In this document: in pieces, positions 13,101-25,238 of the stretch
Numbering within the stretch: position 1 is the stretch's first letter
How the letters are laid out: every line of letters starts with the position of its first letter
From: Letharia columbiana
Taxonomy: Eukaryota > Ascomycota > Lecanoromycetes > Lecanorales > Parmeliaceae
Assembly: GCF_014066305.1 (NCBI RefSeq)
Contig: NW_023501071.1
Coordinates: forward strand, 124,001 to 188,000
Length of the DNA stretch: 64,000 nt
Direction of reading: 5' to 3'
Made by a program: the position numbers and the translations under genes
Notes under the pieces: model-generated
The model's input: only the letters and a program-made list of their open reading frames with translations
The model's database searches: none
What the model was told of the DNA's origin: nothing

Positions 13101-16100
13101 AGTAGTTAGAATTAGAGTCTATTAAGAATATCTTAATCTTTTTAAAGTTTATAAATTTTTATTAGCGGTTTATATAAGGCTTTTTATAGATAATTATATT
13201 TTTAATAGATTTAACTCGAGAGATAAAGAAAGATAAGATTAAATTACTCTTCGTATTTAATAAGAAAGTATATAAAGCTTTTAAAATACTTAAGCGAGTA
13301 TTTATTATCGCATTTATACTAGAATACTATAATTAAAAAGTATTACTTATTATAAAAACTAATATTTTTAATATAGATATAAATAATATATTTAATTAAT
13401 TAAGCGAAAATAGATAATAATACTTTTTTTTTTCCAGTTATAAATTCAAAGACGCTAAGCCTCGCTAAGATATATATAATAAAAAACTTTTATATAATTA
13501 TATTAAATTTTAAGAATTAAAAATATTATTTATAAGATAATAAATATTCTATTTATATAATCTTAGATTATAATAATTTATATTATTTTATAATAATAAA
13601 AGAGTTTAATATAAAGTAGATTCGCTAAGTTAAGAAATTAGCTATATTTAACTTTATTATTAAATATTATAAGAAAAAATTTAATTTTATAAATATATTA
13701 TTAAGAAGATTTAATATTATTAAATTAAATAATAGCGAAAATAATAATAATAATTTTCTTTCTATCTTACGAAATAAGCTTTATAATTAGAAATATTAAT
13801 TTAATCTATAAAAATATAATAGTATATTTATTATAATTAAACTTATAATATTAATAAAGTAATTAAATAATATTATTATTATAGATATCTAAATTATTAA
13901 TTTAGATAAGAGAGTATTTAATAGATAAATATATATTCTAAATACTACGATATCGTTTTAACTTCTAATTTATTAGATTTTAAAGTTAAAGAGATTCTAT
14001 TTAAAGTTATAGAAATTAATAATAATATAACTATTTAAATTATAATATAAGAATACTTTTATTATAAATAAGAAGTAATATTAAAAATACGCTATTAAAT
14101 AGAATAAGCTTTTAAAATAAAAAGTTAATAAGAATAGACTATTACGTCGTAGTCTTATAATTTATATTTCTAATAATTCTATTATAAAGAAAGAGATTCT
14201 TTATATAAATTATAATAATCTTAATATTAGATATTTTATTTATAAGTATATTAAGAAGAATATTAGATTTAAATATTATTAAATAAATATAATAAGTAAT
14301 ATAATAGAGTATATTCGTATTTATCTCGATTATTAAAGAATATAAATTTATTATTATAAGTTATATAGCGAGCTAGCGTTAATTTTCTTAGATAATATAA
14401 ATCTATTTTATATTATAATACTAAATTTTATTATAAATCTATTATTTATAAGAGATTTATATATTAATAAAATTTATAATATTATCTTAATCTTAATAGA
14501 TAAGCTAATTAAGTATATAATATATATAATAATTATTAAAAATCTTAAGGCTAATAGCCTTATTAATATCTTATAATAAAAATTTATATTATTACGCGAT
14601 ATAATATATAACTTAATTTTAAATTAAGACTCTTTATTTATAAAAAAATTTAAATAATATTATATTAATATCTAGAAGCGAAGTATAAACTAAGTATTAC
14701 GTTTTATTTTTAAATTAATACTTAAATTAAGAGATAAAATTAAATATTAGAATATTATTTATAAGTATATTATAATTATAAATAAAATAACTAATTTAAA
14801 ATCTTATTAATAATTATATTTATATATAATAATAGCGTATATATAAGTATTAATAAGATTTTATAAGATTTATTAATAAGATATATAGTAGATTTAAAAA
14901 ATACTTTTAAAAGTAGAATTTTAAGAGAAAAAGTATCGCTTATTATAGAGCGAGTAGAATAATTATAAAAGCGAGCGTTAAAATAATAAGTAAAGTATTA
15001 TAATAGTAATTATAGAGCTATAATTTTTAAAAAAGAAGATAAAGTACTATTATAAAGCTTAAATATATATATTTTATAATTAAAGAAGAAACTTAATTAT
15101 AAATAACTTAGATCTTTTAAAGTATTAGAGAAAATAAGTATATAGATTTATAAACTAAATCTCTTTACTAGATATAGAAAAATTTATTCTATATTTTATA
15201 TATTATTATTAAAATTATAATATTTATATAATAATAATTTAAAGTTATAAATAATTTTAATTAATAAAGAAGAAGAATAGAAGATTAATAAGATATTAGA
15301 TAAAAGAGTTTATAAAGATAAGACTAAGTATCTTATTAATTAAAAAAACTCTTTATCTTATAAAGCTTTATAAAAATTAATAGAGTATCTTAAAAATATT
15401 AAAGATATAATTAAGAACTTTAAGTAAGTAAAGAAATTATATAAATTAATATTTAAGATAAAAATAAAGATATAATTATTAAGAGAGATTAAAAAATAAG
15501 AAAGATTATAGAAAAAGTAGTAATAGAGAAATTTTAAAAAGCGAATAAGTTATAATTAAAAGATCTAATAAAAATAGCTAAAATATCTATAAATCGATTC
15601 TAAGGCGCTAAGATATTATATATAGTAAAAAAAATAATTATTAAGATTATATATAAGATTAATACTACTTAATATTAACTTATTTATTATCTTATATTAG
15701 AAAATAATTATTTATTTAAAAGATTTATTAAATAGTAGAAAAACTTAATATAAGAAATAATAAGAGAAGTAGTTAAAGAAGAGGCGAGGATAGTAATATT
15801 ACGTCGAAGTTCTTTAACGTAATAAATCGTTATATATATTAACTACGTACTCTAATATATATTAATTAAAATTTATATTATTTTAGCGATAAAGAATAAT
15901 ATAAATATCTCTATTAATATAAATTATAGCGAGAATATTAATCTAATAAATAAAAACTAAATTTATAATATATATATAACTCTTATAAAAGTATCGCTTA
16001 TATTTATATTAGCGCGAGCTAATAGAAGACGCGATATATATTATATAAGAATTATATATAAGAGTATATATATAATAATAATAGAAGAAGTCTAGTATAC

Positions 16101-17231
16101 GTTAATATAATCTCTTAGTTATCTAATATCTCTTTTATTTATAAATAATATTTAAAATAGCGATAGAGGGGGCTAATAGTCTTCTTAGTTAAGTATATCT
16201 TTAAAATAAATATAAATATCTATTAATAATAGCGCGAGGCGTAGAGACTATAATAGTTATAAGTATTTAATAATTTATAGAGTTATAAGAATAAAGATTT
16301 AATATTACTATTAATATATTAATATACTTCTTATACTATCTATAAAGTATTATAAAGTATTCTTTAAGATATTTATTATATATAAAATTAATTTAAATAA
16401 CTATAATCTTATTTAATTATTATCTTAATCGATATATATATTATATTATTATAATAATATATAGCTCGCTATCGCGATATTATAATAAAAACGAATAAAA
16501 ATAAGATAGTAGATATAAAGAAGAATTAGATATTTACTTATAATAGCGTTAATATTAATATTATTATTAAAAAGAATAAAAGTTAAATTAAAAATAAGTC
16601 TTTTATATTTACTAGCGCGACTTTTAACGATTATTATAATAAGATTATTACGATTATAAAGTAATAATATAATAATAGCGTATAATAATAGTAATAATAG
16701 TATATTATAATAAGATAATATTACGCCTATATTCTATTAATTAAAATAATAATATATATAGCGATACTATCGCGATTTAGTATATAAATATAATAATATA
16801 TTTAAGAAGATCTTAGAGTATATAGTATAAATACGCTATTATAATATATATTAATTTAGATTATATTTAAACTAATAATAAATAGTATAGATAATATTAA
16901 TAAATTTATATATATTTAATTATAAAATATAATAATAATAAGATTTAAAGATTAAATCTTTTAAAGAGAAATATAATTATAAGAATAAAAGTATTCGAAG
17001 TAAATTAATAGACTCGCTTATATCGCTTATTAGGCTATAAGCTACGTAGCTAAGATAAATATTTAATATATTTAATAAAGTCTTAAATACTTATAAATCT
17101 TCTTTTCTTCTTTTTTTTTAATTATTAGTTTATCTAGTAATTAATCTATTTATTCTATTAATTATATATCTAAATCTCGTAATTATATAGCTACTACGTA
17201 ATTTTATTAAAAGAGATCTTACTATCTCATA
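10198..17231 (+). mobile_element. Gypsy LTR retrotransposon (LTR-2)
   Basis: LTRs at 10198-10454 (257 bp) and 16978-17231 (254 bp) begin TATAAGAAT and end CTTATA/CTCATA (ancestor TGTAAGAAT ... CTCACA). The 5-bp target duplication TTAAA is at 10193-10197 and 17232-17236. A purine-rich stretch just before 16978 fits a polypurine tract. Full length is 7.03 kb. This LTR family is unlike the TGTTACGAG family elsewhere in the window. Roughly 1.6 kb between the end of pol (about 15300) and the 3' LTR is longer than usual and holds nothing I recognise. Confidence 0.85.
11000..15300 (+). pseudogene. gag-pol relic of LTR-2
   Basis: Ty3/Gypsy order read through RIP stops. A CCHC zinc-knuckle remnant lies near 11645-11690 with cysteines turned to tyrosine. 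Reverse transcriptase spans about 12590-13330, with a YRELNKIIIKN block, an EWKIIFRTRY block and the catalytic box read as YLNNILIY near 12920-12950 (YLDDILIY in live elements). RNase H follows to about 13740. The integrase core is at about 14430-14900, with a DKLIKY block matching the usual VDRLTK. Integrase after reverse transcriptase and RNase H is what places it in Gypsy rather than Copia. Dozens of TAA/TAG stops make it non-functional. Confidence 0.75.
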
Positions 17232-18863
17232 TTAAATCTCTTTCTATTTTTCTTTAAAATTAATAAACTATTTTTATATATATTTTATATTATTATCTAT
17301 TTAACTTAAATATAAAAATTTCTATTAATATATTATAATAATTCTAAATAGACTTAATAAAAAAAGAAATTTATTTTTTTAAATTTCTTAAAAGTAAAGA
17401 TAGTAGTTTAAATCTTTATTAAATTTATATAATAAGAGAAAGAATATTTATTTATTATTATTTTAATCTTTAAATCGAGATATCTAATTTATAATATATT
17501 TCTAAAATAAACTATATAAAAGAATTAAGATTAAATTTAAATACTCTAGTATATTCTATTTTAAAATTAATAAATAAATAAAGAATATTAATATTATTTT
17601 CATTTAATACGAGTAAAGGCCTATAAATTAAATTTATAATTGTTTTTTTAATTAGAGCTATCGAGTAAATTTAATAAGCGATCTTTAAGAAGCGAACTTA
17701 AACTTTAATAAACGATATTTAAGCTTCTTACTTCTTAATAATTATAAGATCGAATTTTATAATTCTTTTAATATTAAATAGCGTAAATTATTTTTTATAA
17801 TTTAAAAAAGAATTATTAAAATTTTAATAGAAAAGAAAAAACTTATTCTATATGTTAATAACGTATATCGATTTTTTTAATAGTTAATAGTTACGAACGT
17901 TAATTTATTTACTCGCGATAATTTAGTCGATTTAATTAAAGAGCGTAGTAACTCTAAATTTATTATTAACTATATATATAAATTTAAGATTTTTAAGCTT
18001 AAATCTATCTTATTCTATTATATATATTAATTTTAAAATTTATATTAATTATAATTAAGATAATTAAATAAATTTATTATTAATAGTAAAGTTCGAAGTT
18101 AATTTTAATAAAAATACCTTATTAAGTATATTATTATTTCTTCTTATTAAAGAATATATTTCTTATTTAAAAATAGAATTTTCTACTTTTTAAAACTAAT
18201 TTACTAATTAAAAAGCGAAAAGAGATATTAAGTTAATTAATAAGTTTATCGAAAAGATCGATATTATAAGGAATTATTTAAGAAATTAACTTAAATAATT
18301 ATAAATTCTATAAAAGAGATAAGTTAATTATTATTAACTTTTAATATTTAAATTTAAGATTAAAGATATAATTATACTTAATAAAAGAAAGATTAAAACT
18401 ATATATCTTAATAAATTACTAAATTATAAAAAAATGAAATTATTTAAAATTATTAAAGTTTTAAATAATTTCGTCTATAAGTTAAAACTTTTAACTTTTA
18501 TAAATAATATTTATTTAATCTTTTACTTATAACTATTATATTTTAATAATAATAATTTACTATTAGAATAATATTAATAAAAAAGATATAATTTAAAATA
18601 TTAAAAAAATAGTCTTATTTAATTAAAAAAATAAAAAAATAATTTCTTAATTAATAAGAGAGAATATCTAATATATAAAATTAGATATAAAAGCTTTAAA
18701 ATTAAGAAAAATCTATTTTAATAATTATTTATAGATATAGTAAAATATTTAAATCTAATAATAAACTTCTATTATTACTATCTTAAAGTCGCTAGCCTTT
18801 ATTTATTATTTAAGAAATCTTTAAAATAATCTTTTTTATTAGCGTTATTAATCTATAATAACT
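17232..18863 (+). pseudogene. Gypsy pol 3' fragment, split by a Hel-R
   Basis: 17237-17609 and 18031-18863 read as one degraded coding stretch on the plus strand. The clearest part, about 18360-18540, follows the C-terminal part of Gypsy integrases: ILNKRKIKT, then KMKLFKIIKVL, then YKLKLLTF and FYLQLL, close to the usual VWLNxRNIxTxRPxKKLDxKxxGPFKI ... HPVFHVSLL. No LTR was found for it. LTR-2 lies against its left side and a Hel-R sits within it. Confidence 0.6.
17610..18030 (-). mobile_element. Hel-R copy
   Basis: CGAGTAAAGGCC after A at the left and ATTAA before T at the right, 421 bp, single inner module. It interrupts a Gypsy pol fragment. Confidence 0.75.
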
Positions 18864-19018
18864 ATACTCGTATTATTTAGAAGTAAGCTATCTCGCTTAA
18901 TAGCGTCGAGAGAGTTAATTTAGTTAAACTACGATTTTGCGAAGAACTAAATAGTTTAATTAATTAACTCTCTCGACGCTATTAAGCGAGATAGCTTACT
19001 TCTAAATAATACGAGTAT
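18864..19018. mobile_element. Miniature inverted-repeat element with 57-bp perfect arms
   Basis: 18864-18920 and 18962-19018 are exact reverse complements, and similarity continues about 10 bp further inward with a single-base gap. The spacer is about 40 bp. The outer ends read TACTCGTATT and AATACGAGTA, so a TA target duplication is possible, as for Tc1/mariner or pogo miniature elements. On the DNA or RNA level it would fold into a long hairpin. No second copy was seen in the window. Transposase family is unknown. Confidence 0.6.
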
Positions 19019-19043
19019 TAATTTATAAAAAGATTATAATTTA

Positions 19044-19405
19044 TTAATATATATAATAGAATAAGATAGAGTTAAGTTTAAAAATCTTAAATTTATATAT
19101 ATAGTTAATTATTAATTTAATAGATCTACGCTTTTTAATTAGATATCGCGAGTTAATAAAATAATATCTATAATTATTAAAATCTCGCTCTCTTACGTCT
19201 TTCTATTAAAAATTAAGATATACGTTATTAATATATAAAATAACTTTTTTATTTTCTATTAAAATTTTAAGATTTTTTTTAAATTATAAAACGAAATATA
19301 AGCTTTTAGATAAAAAAGAGTTTTTAAATTTAGTCTTATAATTATTAAAGCGTAAGGAATTTAAATATCGCTTATTAAAGTTCGCTCGATAGTCGAATAG
19401 CTCTA
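19044..19405 (+). mobile_element. Hel-R copy, 3' end lost at the GC-rich island
   Basis: Starts TTAATATATA after A and follows the family until AATAGCTCTA at about 19405, where the GC-rich island begins. The last 45 bp (palindrome and ACTCG end) are missing. Either the island entered here or a rearrangement joined the two. Confidence 0.7.
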
Positions 19406-21206
19406 AACACGAAGATGAACATGGAGACGATCAGGTGCTCAAACAGGGAGGTGTTCTCGAGGGTGGACATGGTCGCCCGCGTCGTCAAGCAGGGGTCCGC
19501 GTTCATCAAGACGACCACGGGCATGATCGAGGATGCGGGCGTCATCACGGAGGCCATCACGATGGGTTCCATGTCCCTGAAGTGCAACCACAACGTCCTC
19601 TCGGGCAAGGGTCTGGTAGCACAAGAGAGGCTAGACGAGTCCAAGATCCCAACCTACATCGAGGACATCTGCACTGACGCAACCGTGGGCTCAGGCTCAC
19701 GTGGTTCAACGTGGTCACGTCTGCCATCATCTCCGACTCCCTGTCCATGATCGAGTTCCTGGACAGGTGCACGGTCGTGGGTGACTTCAAGGCCAGGGTC
19801 GTCATCGCGGGCATGATGTCGGTCCTACACGCGGCCTCGGTCGTCTACATCTTCGAGTGCGTAGACGCCTTCACGCAGTGGGGGCCGAAGATGCACATCG
19901 ACGTGCTCATGGACCCGCAGGTGGAGATAGCCATGAGGGCGTACGTGGGTCCGAGGTTGAACACGAACATAATCGTGACACCGGCTCCGCTCGCGTACAT
20001 ATCCACGATCTTGTCCGTAGAGTCCCCTGTACACACGACCTTGATCACGCATGGGACTGACCTCGCGGACGCGATCATGAAGATGACCAAACCCACGAGC
20101 GTGGACGTGAACATGCACGTGGACGTGACTACCATCGAGTTCGAGTCCAGACTCAGATCGTACTGCTCGAACATGGGCATGCTCGTGGAGATGTGTCCGT
20201 GCGGCGACCCGACCGCGAACACGGTGAGAGTCATACCTGTTCACGCACCTGGGGACACCGAGCCGGCAGTGATCAAGCACAGGGACATGGACGCGACCAT
20301 GTTCGGAAAGATGAGGTGGTACCACCGGATGGTCAGACGCATGCCCGTAAACTCGAAGTGCTACGACTGCAGCGTCGCGCTCGTGATCTCCAGGGCGATC
20401 TTGAAGGGGATGACGGGCAGGGGGCTGGACGAGCCCGTGGATGCGTGCGGGTTATGGACGGAGACGTTCTCCAGGCAGGTGAACGTGGGCGCCTCTGTGA
20501 ACTAGTTCAAAACACGAGCTTCTCCGGCACCATGAACATATCCGTAAGCTCGCTTATCGTCGCGGACTTGCGTATAATCGCGACCGTGCACGTATCCATC
20601 AACACGTCCAATTCCTCGAGGGCGAGCGTGGGCTAGATTCTCATCGAGTCCGCCAAGATGAACGAGATCGTATCCAGCTACGACAACCTGTTCGCCATCA
20701 CACATAAGTGCTAATTCAATCTCCCGCAGGCGCCCGTGGACGAGAAGGCGCACGTGTTCATCTAGATGATGATCTCTAAGGGCTACGCCATCAACCACTC
20801 CACGATAACGTGGAAGAACTCGACTCCCAACATATTCGTCCACCTATGGTCGATTCTAGAGAGGATAAAGCCCTCCATCACGTCCATGGACACGAACTGG
20901 CTCATAGCCTCGAGGACGTGCGTGGACTACTACTCGAGCACAGGCATAGACGGCCCTATGAACGCGCGCATGTACTTTAAGAGCAGCGTAGAGATCCCCG
21001 CGGTGGCCGCCGCCAAGAGGGACGAGGAGGTTTTCGACTACGAGCAGACAGGCACTGACTTCGTCTCGTACTCGGACTTCGAGATAAGCACGGTAGTGCC
21101 CAAGCGTACGGAGACGCTCGAAGTCTCAGGGCTGTATGCGAAGGTGTTCTCAAAGTCAACGTCTAGTCGTCCATCTACACGTTCGGGGTCATCTCCGTCA
21201 ACCTAA
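19406..21206 (+). pseudogene. Unrecognised broken gene in GC-rich island (left gene)
   Basis: I do not recognise the product. The plus strand carries one coding frame in pieces: 19415-about 19695 (frame 2), about 19695-20505 (frame 1, 264 codons from the ATG at 19711) and about 20490-21206 (frame 3). That means two frameshifts, near 19695 and 20503. The third piece has three in-frame stops at 20634, 20712 and 20763 (TAG, TAA, TAG), each one C-to-T step from a glutamine codon, so light RIP has occurred. Codons are GC-ending with AGG for arginine and many ATG, unlike anything else here. Features seen: a WYHRMVRRMP stretch followed by a Cys pair (CYDC), and no signal peptide, P-loop or zinc finger. 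No intron is evident. Total is about 590 codons. The left end is cut by the Hel-R junction, so the true start may be missing. Confidence 0.55.
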
Positions 21207-22138
21207 TCCAGTTCTTCATATCCGTCAGCTCCGACTTCTTTATCTCACTCATCATCGTAGAGATAGCCTGGACCGCGCTTATGCCCCTAAGCCTATACGC
21301 GACGTGCTTCGTGATTGCGTTCATCTTTAAAATCGAGCACCACACCTCCCACCTGTCCGGAGACGGGCTGACGAACGCACCCGCGTCGATGGCGAAGATC
21401 ACGTTCCCGTTGTGCTCGACGACCACAGGCGTGCCCAAGGACGGCAGTATCTACGATATCGGGTGCACCATCGCCTCCGGCACCATCTTCGACACCACGA
21501 TCATGGTCGAGAGCACGGACATGATGTCCTTCCCCTCCTGGGTTCTGCTCATAGTATGCCACGTCTCCGCGTTCGAGATCGGGACGTCGTCCTTGCTGAG
21601 CCTCGAGATCGCCTTCGACAGGTAGAGCGTGGACGCGTCCTTGACCTTGGGCAGAGGCTTGGACGCGGAGATCTCGTAGAGCACGGAGCAGATCTTGCTG
21701 TAGGTCGCGGCCACCTTCGTCTCGTCGATCATGATTACGGCCGAGGGTCTCTTCGTCATATAGTACCTCATCGCGGCCACGAGCAAAGAGGCGAGCGCGG
21801 TTCCCCAGACGGAGGAGGTCGTGACGTAGCCTTGGGGCGAGACCATGGACGTGCTCTTGAACACGCTGCCCTGTGTACACGTGTTTAGGCTGTACTGCGC
21901 GAAGGGGTTCGTGAACTGGGACACGGAGGGGTTCGACCTTGCGTCGTCGCCCACGACCGAGATCGTGTTGGGTCGTGCAGGCGGCGGGACGGAGTTGGTC
22001 GACTTCCCTGCCACTACGGACTGGGTAGGCGTGCTCGATCCCCCCGAAGGAGTCGTCGTCCCAGGCGCTCTCACGTTTGTGTATATCCAGGTATGAGGCG
22101 TCGACCCCCCTGGGCCTGCCCTTGGAGAACTCCGCGTA
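21175..22138 (-). pseudogene. Unrecognised broken gene in GC-rich island (right gene)
   Basis: Minus-strand gene converging on the left gene; its stop (21175-21177) lies within 35 bp of the other gene's end. The main piece is 21451-22074 (207 codons). The C-terminal piece is 21175-21438, in another frame, so there is a frameshift near 21445. Further N-terminal coding sequence extends to about 22138 in a third frame, with a shift near 22040. Codon use (AGG arginine, ACG threonine, GTG valine) matches the left gene, which argues that both came together. Residues after the N-terminus are rich in Pro, Thr and Ser, followed by an alpha-helical-looking part; no family motif is recognised. The antisense frames are also long because of the GC-rich third positions, so strand choice rests on codon style. 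Confidence 0.5.
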
Positions 22139-22275
22139 TATTAAAAAAAAGTTTAAAAAAGTTTAAACGAATAATTTTTTTTTTTTTTACATACTTCTTT
22201 TAAGCTAGTAATAATATCTTTTAATTTAATAATATTATCTCTTAAAACGTATTTTTCTTCTCTATTTATACTCTA
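22139..22275. other. A- and T-runs at island edge
   Basis: No gene. TTAAAAAAAAG and a run of about 15 T at 22168-22190 follow the end of the GC-rich island, then ordinary AT-rich sequence up to the next Hel-R. It could be a relic of a poly(A) tract or chance. Confidence 0.4.
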
Positions 22276-22883
22276 CGAGTAAAGGCCTATGAATTAAATT
22301 CATAATCGTTTTTTTTAATCAGGGCTGTCGAGTAAATTTGGTGAGCGGTCTTTGATAAGCGATCTTTGATAAGCGATATTTGAATTCCTTACCTTTAAAT
22401 ATCTATAAGACTAAATTTAGTAATTCTTTTCTTATCTAAAAGCTCATATTACGTTCTATAATTTAAAAGAAAAATCTTAAAATTTTAATAGAAAATAAAA
22501 AAGTTATTTTAAAATCAAATAATGTACACCTATTTTTTAATCAGGGCTGTCGAGCGAACTTTAGTGAGCGAACTTTGGTGAGCGATATTTAAATTCCTTG
22601 CGCTTTAATAATTATAAGACTAAATTTAGAAATTCTTTTTTTATCTGAAAGCCTATATCTCATTCTATAATCTAAAAAAAAAATCTTAAAAATTTAATAG
22701 AAAATAAAAAAGTTATTCTATATGTTAATAACGTATATCTATTTTTTTAATAGTTACGAACGCTAATTTATTTACTTACGATATCTAATTAAAAAGCGTA
22801 GATCTAACGAATTAATAATTAGCTATATATATAAATTTAAGATTTTCTAATTTAGCTCTATCTTATTCTTTTATATATACTAA
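22276..22883 (-). mobile_element. Hel-R copy, two-module form, little mutated
   Basis: CGAGTAAAGGCC after A, ending ACTAA before T, 608 bp. This is among the least mutated copies: it keeps CAGGGCTGTCGAG and GGTGAGCGA motifs, useful as a near-consensus for the family. The subterminal motif (TTTGGTGAGCGA type) occurs in two clusters, near 22337 and 22560. Confidence 0.8.
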
Positions 22884-23854
22884 TTAATATAATTTAAAAT
22901 CTCTTAATATATATTAGATTTTAAATATTATTAAGAAGAAGCTTTTAAATAAGAGGAAAACGCTATTAAAAACTCTCTATTATAAAATCTATTATTAGAT
23001 TTCTTTTATAATAATCTTTTCGATAATTTATATTCTTTTAACTCTTATTTAATCTTTATTTAATCTTTAATAAAATTCGCTAACTATATAATATATTATC
23101 TATATATTATAAAATTTATATAATATAATTTAAATTCTATAAATTAAATTTATAATCGCTATATTATAATATTATAAAAAGATAAAATAATTAAATAATA
23201 TTATAATAATAATAAAATTAAAATCGATAGATTTAGAATTAATAATATAAATAATATAAAATAAATTTATAAGAATATTAAAATAAATTTATATAAATTT
23301 AATTAATTTTAGCGAGTATATTATTAATTAAATTCTTTACTTTTTAATATTAAAGATCTTAAATCTTATTAATAATTATAAAGAATTTTATTATTATAAC
23401 GTTTAATATAATAATATAATCTTTATAATCTTATAATAAATTATTATTAACAAGTAAAGGCTCATGAATTAAATTTATGAAGTTGGATTTTTCTAAGTTA
23501 AATCGAATTTTAGCCCTAGCCCTAAGTTAAATCGAACTCTAATCGCTTACTATACGTTTTTAACCTACTTCTACTACTATAAAATTAATTTAATCTATAT
23601 AGTATATAAGTATATATATACGAAGAGAGGCGCGCTAAGATCTAATTAGAAAGGTATAATAATTACTTATAAAAAATAGAGAAAGATTATATTCTTATAA
23701 TAAGAAGTATCGAAATATCGAAAAGAAATAAAGATAACGTGCTAATTAGTAGTGTGAATCCTATAATATCTTCTATCGTAGTAAAATTTTTCGAATAATA
23801 AAATAGCTATAGATATCGAATAATTTTAATTTATTTAAATATATATCGTTTCGA

Positions 23855-24170
23855 AGTAATAATTTAATATAAAATCGTGGAGAGTATATAATATAGGATC
23901 TTAGAGAGCTAAGCCGTATTCTTAATAATAATAATCTTATTACCGCTTAGTTTCTCCGTAGTATTCTTTATTATTTATCTATTATAGTTTTTTCTTTTAC
24001 TTCTTAATATAGTAGAAATAATAGACTAAGTTATAATAATATTCTTCGCTTACTAAGTAATAATTTAATATAGAATTATAGAGAGTATATAACGTAGGAT
24101 CTTAAAGAGCTAAGTCGTATTCTTAATACTAAGAATCTTATTACCGCTTAATTTCTTTATAATATTCTTC
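23855..24170 (+). repeat. Two tandem-like copies of a 115-bp unit in Hel-Q
   Basis: 23855-23965 and about 24056-24170 align closely (AAGTAATAATTTAATATA at their start, TTATTACCGCTTA near the end), about 200 bp apart start to start. Differences are mostly transitions. Confidence 0.7.
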
Positions 24171-24352
24171 GTATTCGTTTACTATATTAACTTCTCTTAT
24201 ATTAACTAAGTAGATTAATATAAGATCGTAAAAAATAGATCTATTATATTATTACTACTAATAACTATCTCTATAATATTCTCTATAGTATTCTTCATAT
24301 TTATCTATTTTAGATCCTCCTCTTATTTAACTAAGTACGAGGGTATTAAGAG

Positions 24353-25238
24353 TAAATATATTTATATTAATAAAATTAATAGAATTAATAGAATAGTAAA
24401 AGAAGAATAATTATATAAATAGGTGAAAGGATTATTATTCGATCTCGAACGCGTTTAATATAATTATTATATTTAAATATTAATTTAATTTATTATTAGT
24501 AGACTAAACTTTCTAAATTATATTATATAGATTTTATAATATATAGATAACGCGTAATATAGCTAGCGAGCCTTATTAAAGATTAAATAAAATTTAAATA
24601 AGAGCTAAAAAAACGTAAGCTATCGAAAGAGTTATTATTAAAGAAGTCTATTAATAGATCTTATAATAGAAAATCTTCGATAGTATCTTCCTCTCGTTTA
24701 GAAGCTTCTTCTTAACGATATTTAAAATCTAATACACATTGAGAGACTTTAAAATAAGATAATAAAGAATAGATAGAGGAGAAAGACGCGTCTTAGGAGA
24801 TAGTATCGCTTAGTTAAAAGATATTATCGCTAGCTTAAGAGAAGTATATAGGAAAAAATAATAGCTATAAATTCGTTTAAGCTCTTTTTAAGAATCTTTT
24901 AACGCGTTTATAAGTAATAGTAGATACCTATTAGATTACGGCCTCAATTATTAATAATAGCGAATTCGTAAAGAGATAATCTAAGAGCGTTAGTAGGGGC
25001 TCTAAGAGGCGAATAAAAGAGATATATATATTTAAAATATTAAGTACCCTTTAAGCGAGGGATATCGAAAATAATTATATTTATATTAATAAAATTAATA
25101 GAATTAATAGAATAATAGAAGAAGAATAATTATATAAATAGATAAAAGAATTATTATTCGATTCTAAACGCGTCTAATATAACTATTATAATATTTAAAT
25201 ATTTATATAATTTACTAATAGTAGATTAAACTTTATAA
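24353..25238 (+). repeat. Direct repeats of about 170 bp flanking the coding-like segment
   Basis: 24353-24520 and 25072-25238 match in the same orientation (TTTATATTAATAAAATTAA at the start). They bracket about 550 bp. They could be old terminal repeats of a small element or a plain duplication. Confidence 0.65.
24541..25065 (+). pseudogene. Coding-like segment inside Hel-Q, possibly captured
   Basis: A single plus-strand frame from 24553 runs about 170 codons. Its roughly 16 stops are nearly all TAA or TAG, with one TGA; each is one C-to-T change from CAA, CAG or CGA. The implied product is basic and polar (LKKRKLSKELLLKK, SRGSKRRIKE), with no domain I recognise. It runs opposite to the Helitron orientation and is bounded by the two 170-bp direct repeats. 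Gene-fragment capture by a Helitron is one reading; an older nested element is another. Confidence 0.4.

Noticed and set aside
19825..20325. Long minus-strand open frames opposite the left island gene
   Set aside because: Products are strings of His, Arg, Val and Asp, typical antisense shadows of GC-ending codons; the plus strand has the more natural composition and stops explained by RIP.
21281..21625. Plus-strand open frame opposite the right island gene
   Set aside because: Codon style fits the minus strand (AGG, ACG, GTG); the plus reading is its shadow. Confidence in this choice is moderate.
22139..22200. Poly(A) tail proving an RNA origin of the island
   Set aside because: A- and T-runs of this length are common in the surrounding AT-rich DNA and no target duplication was found around the island.
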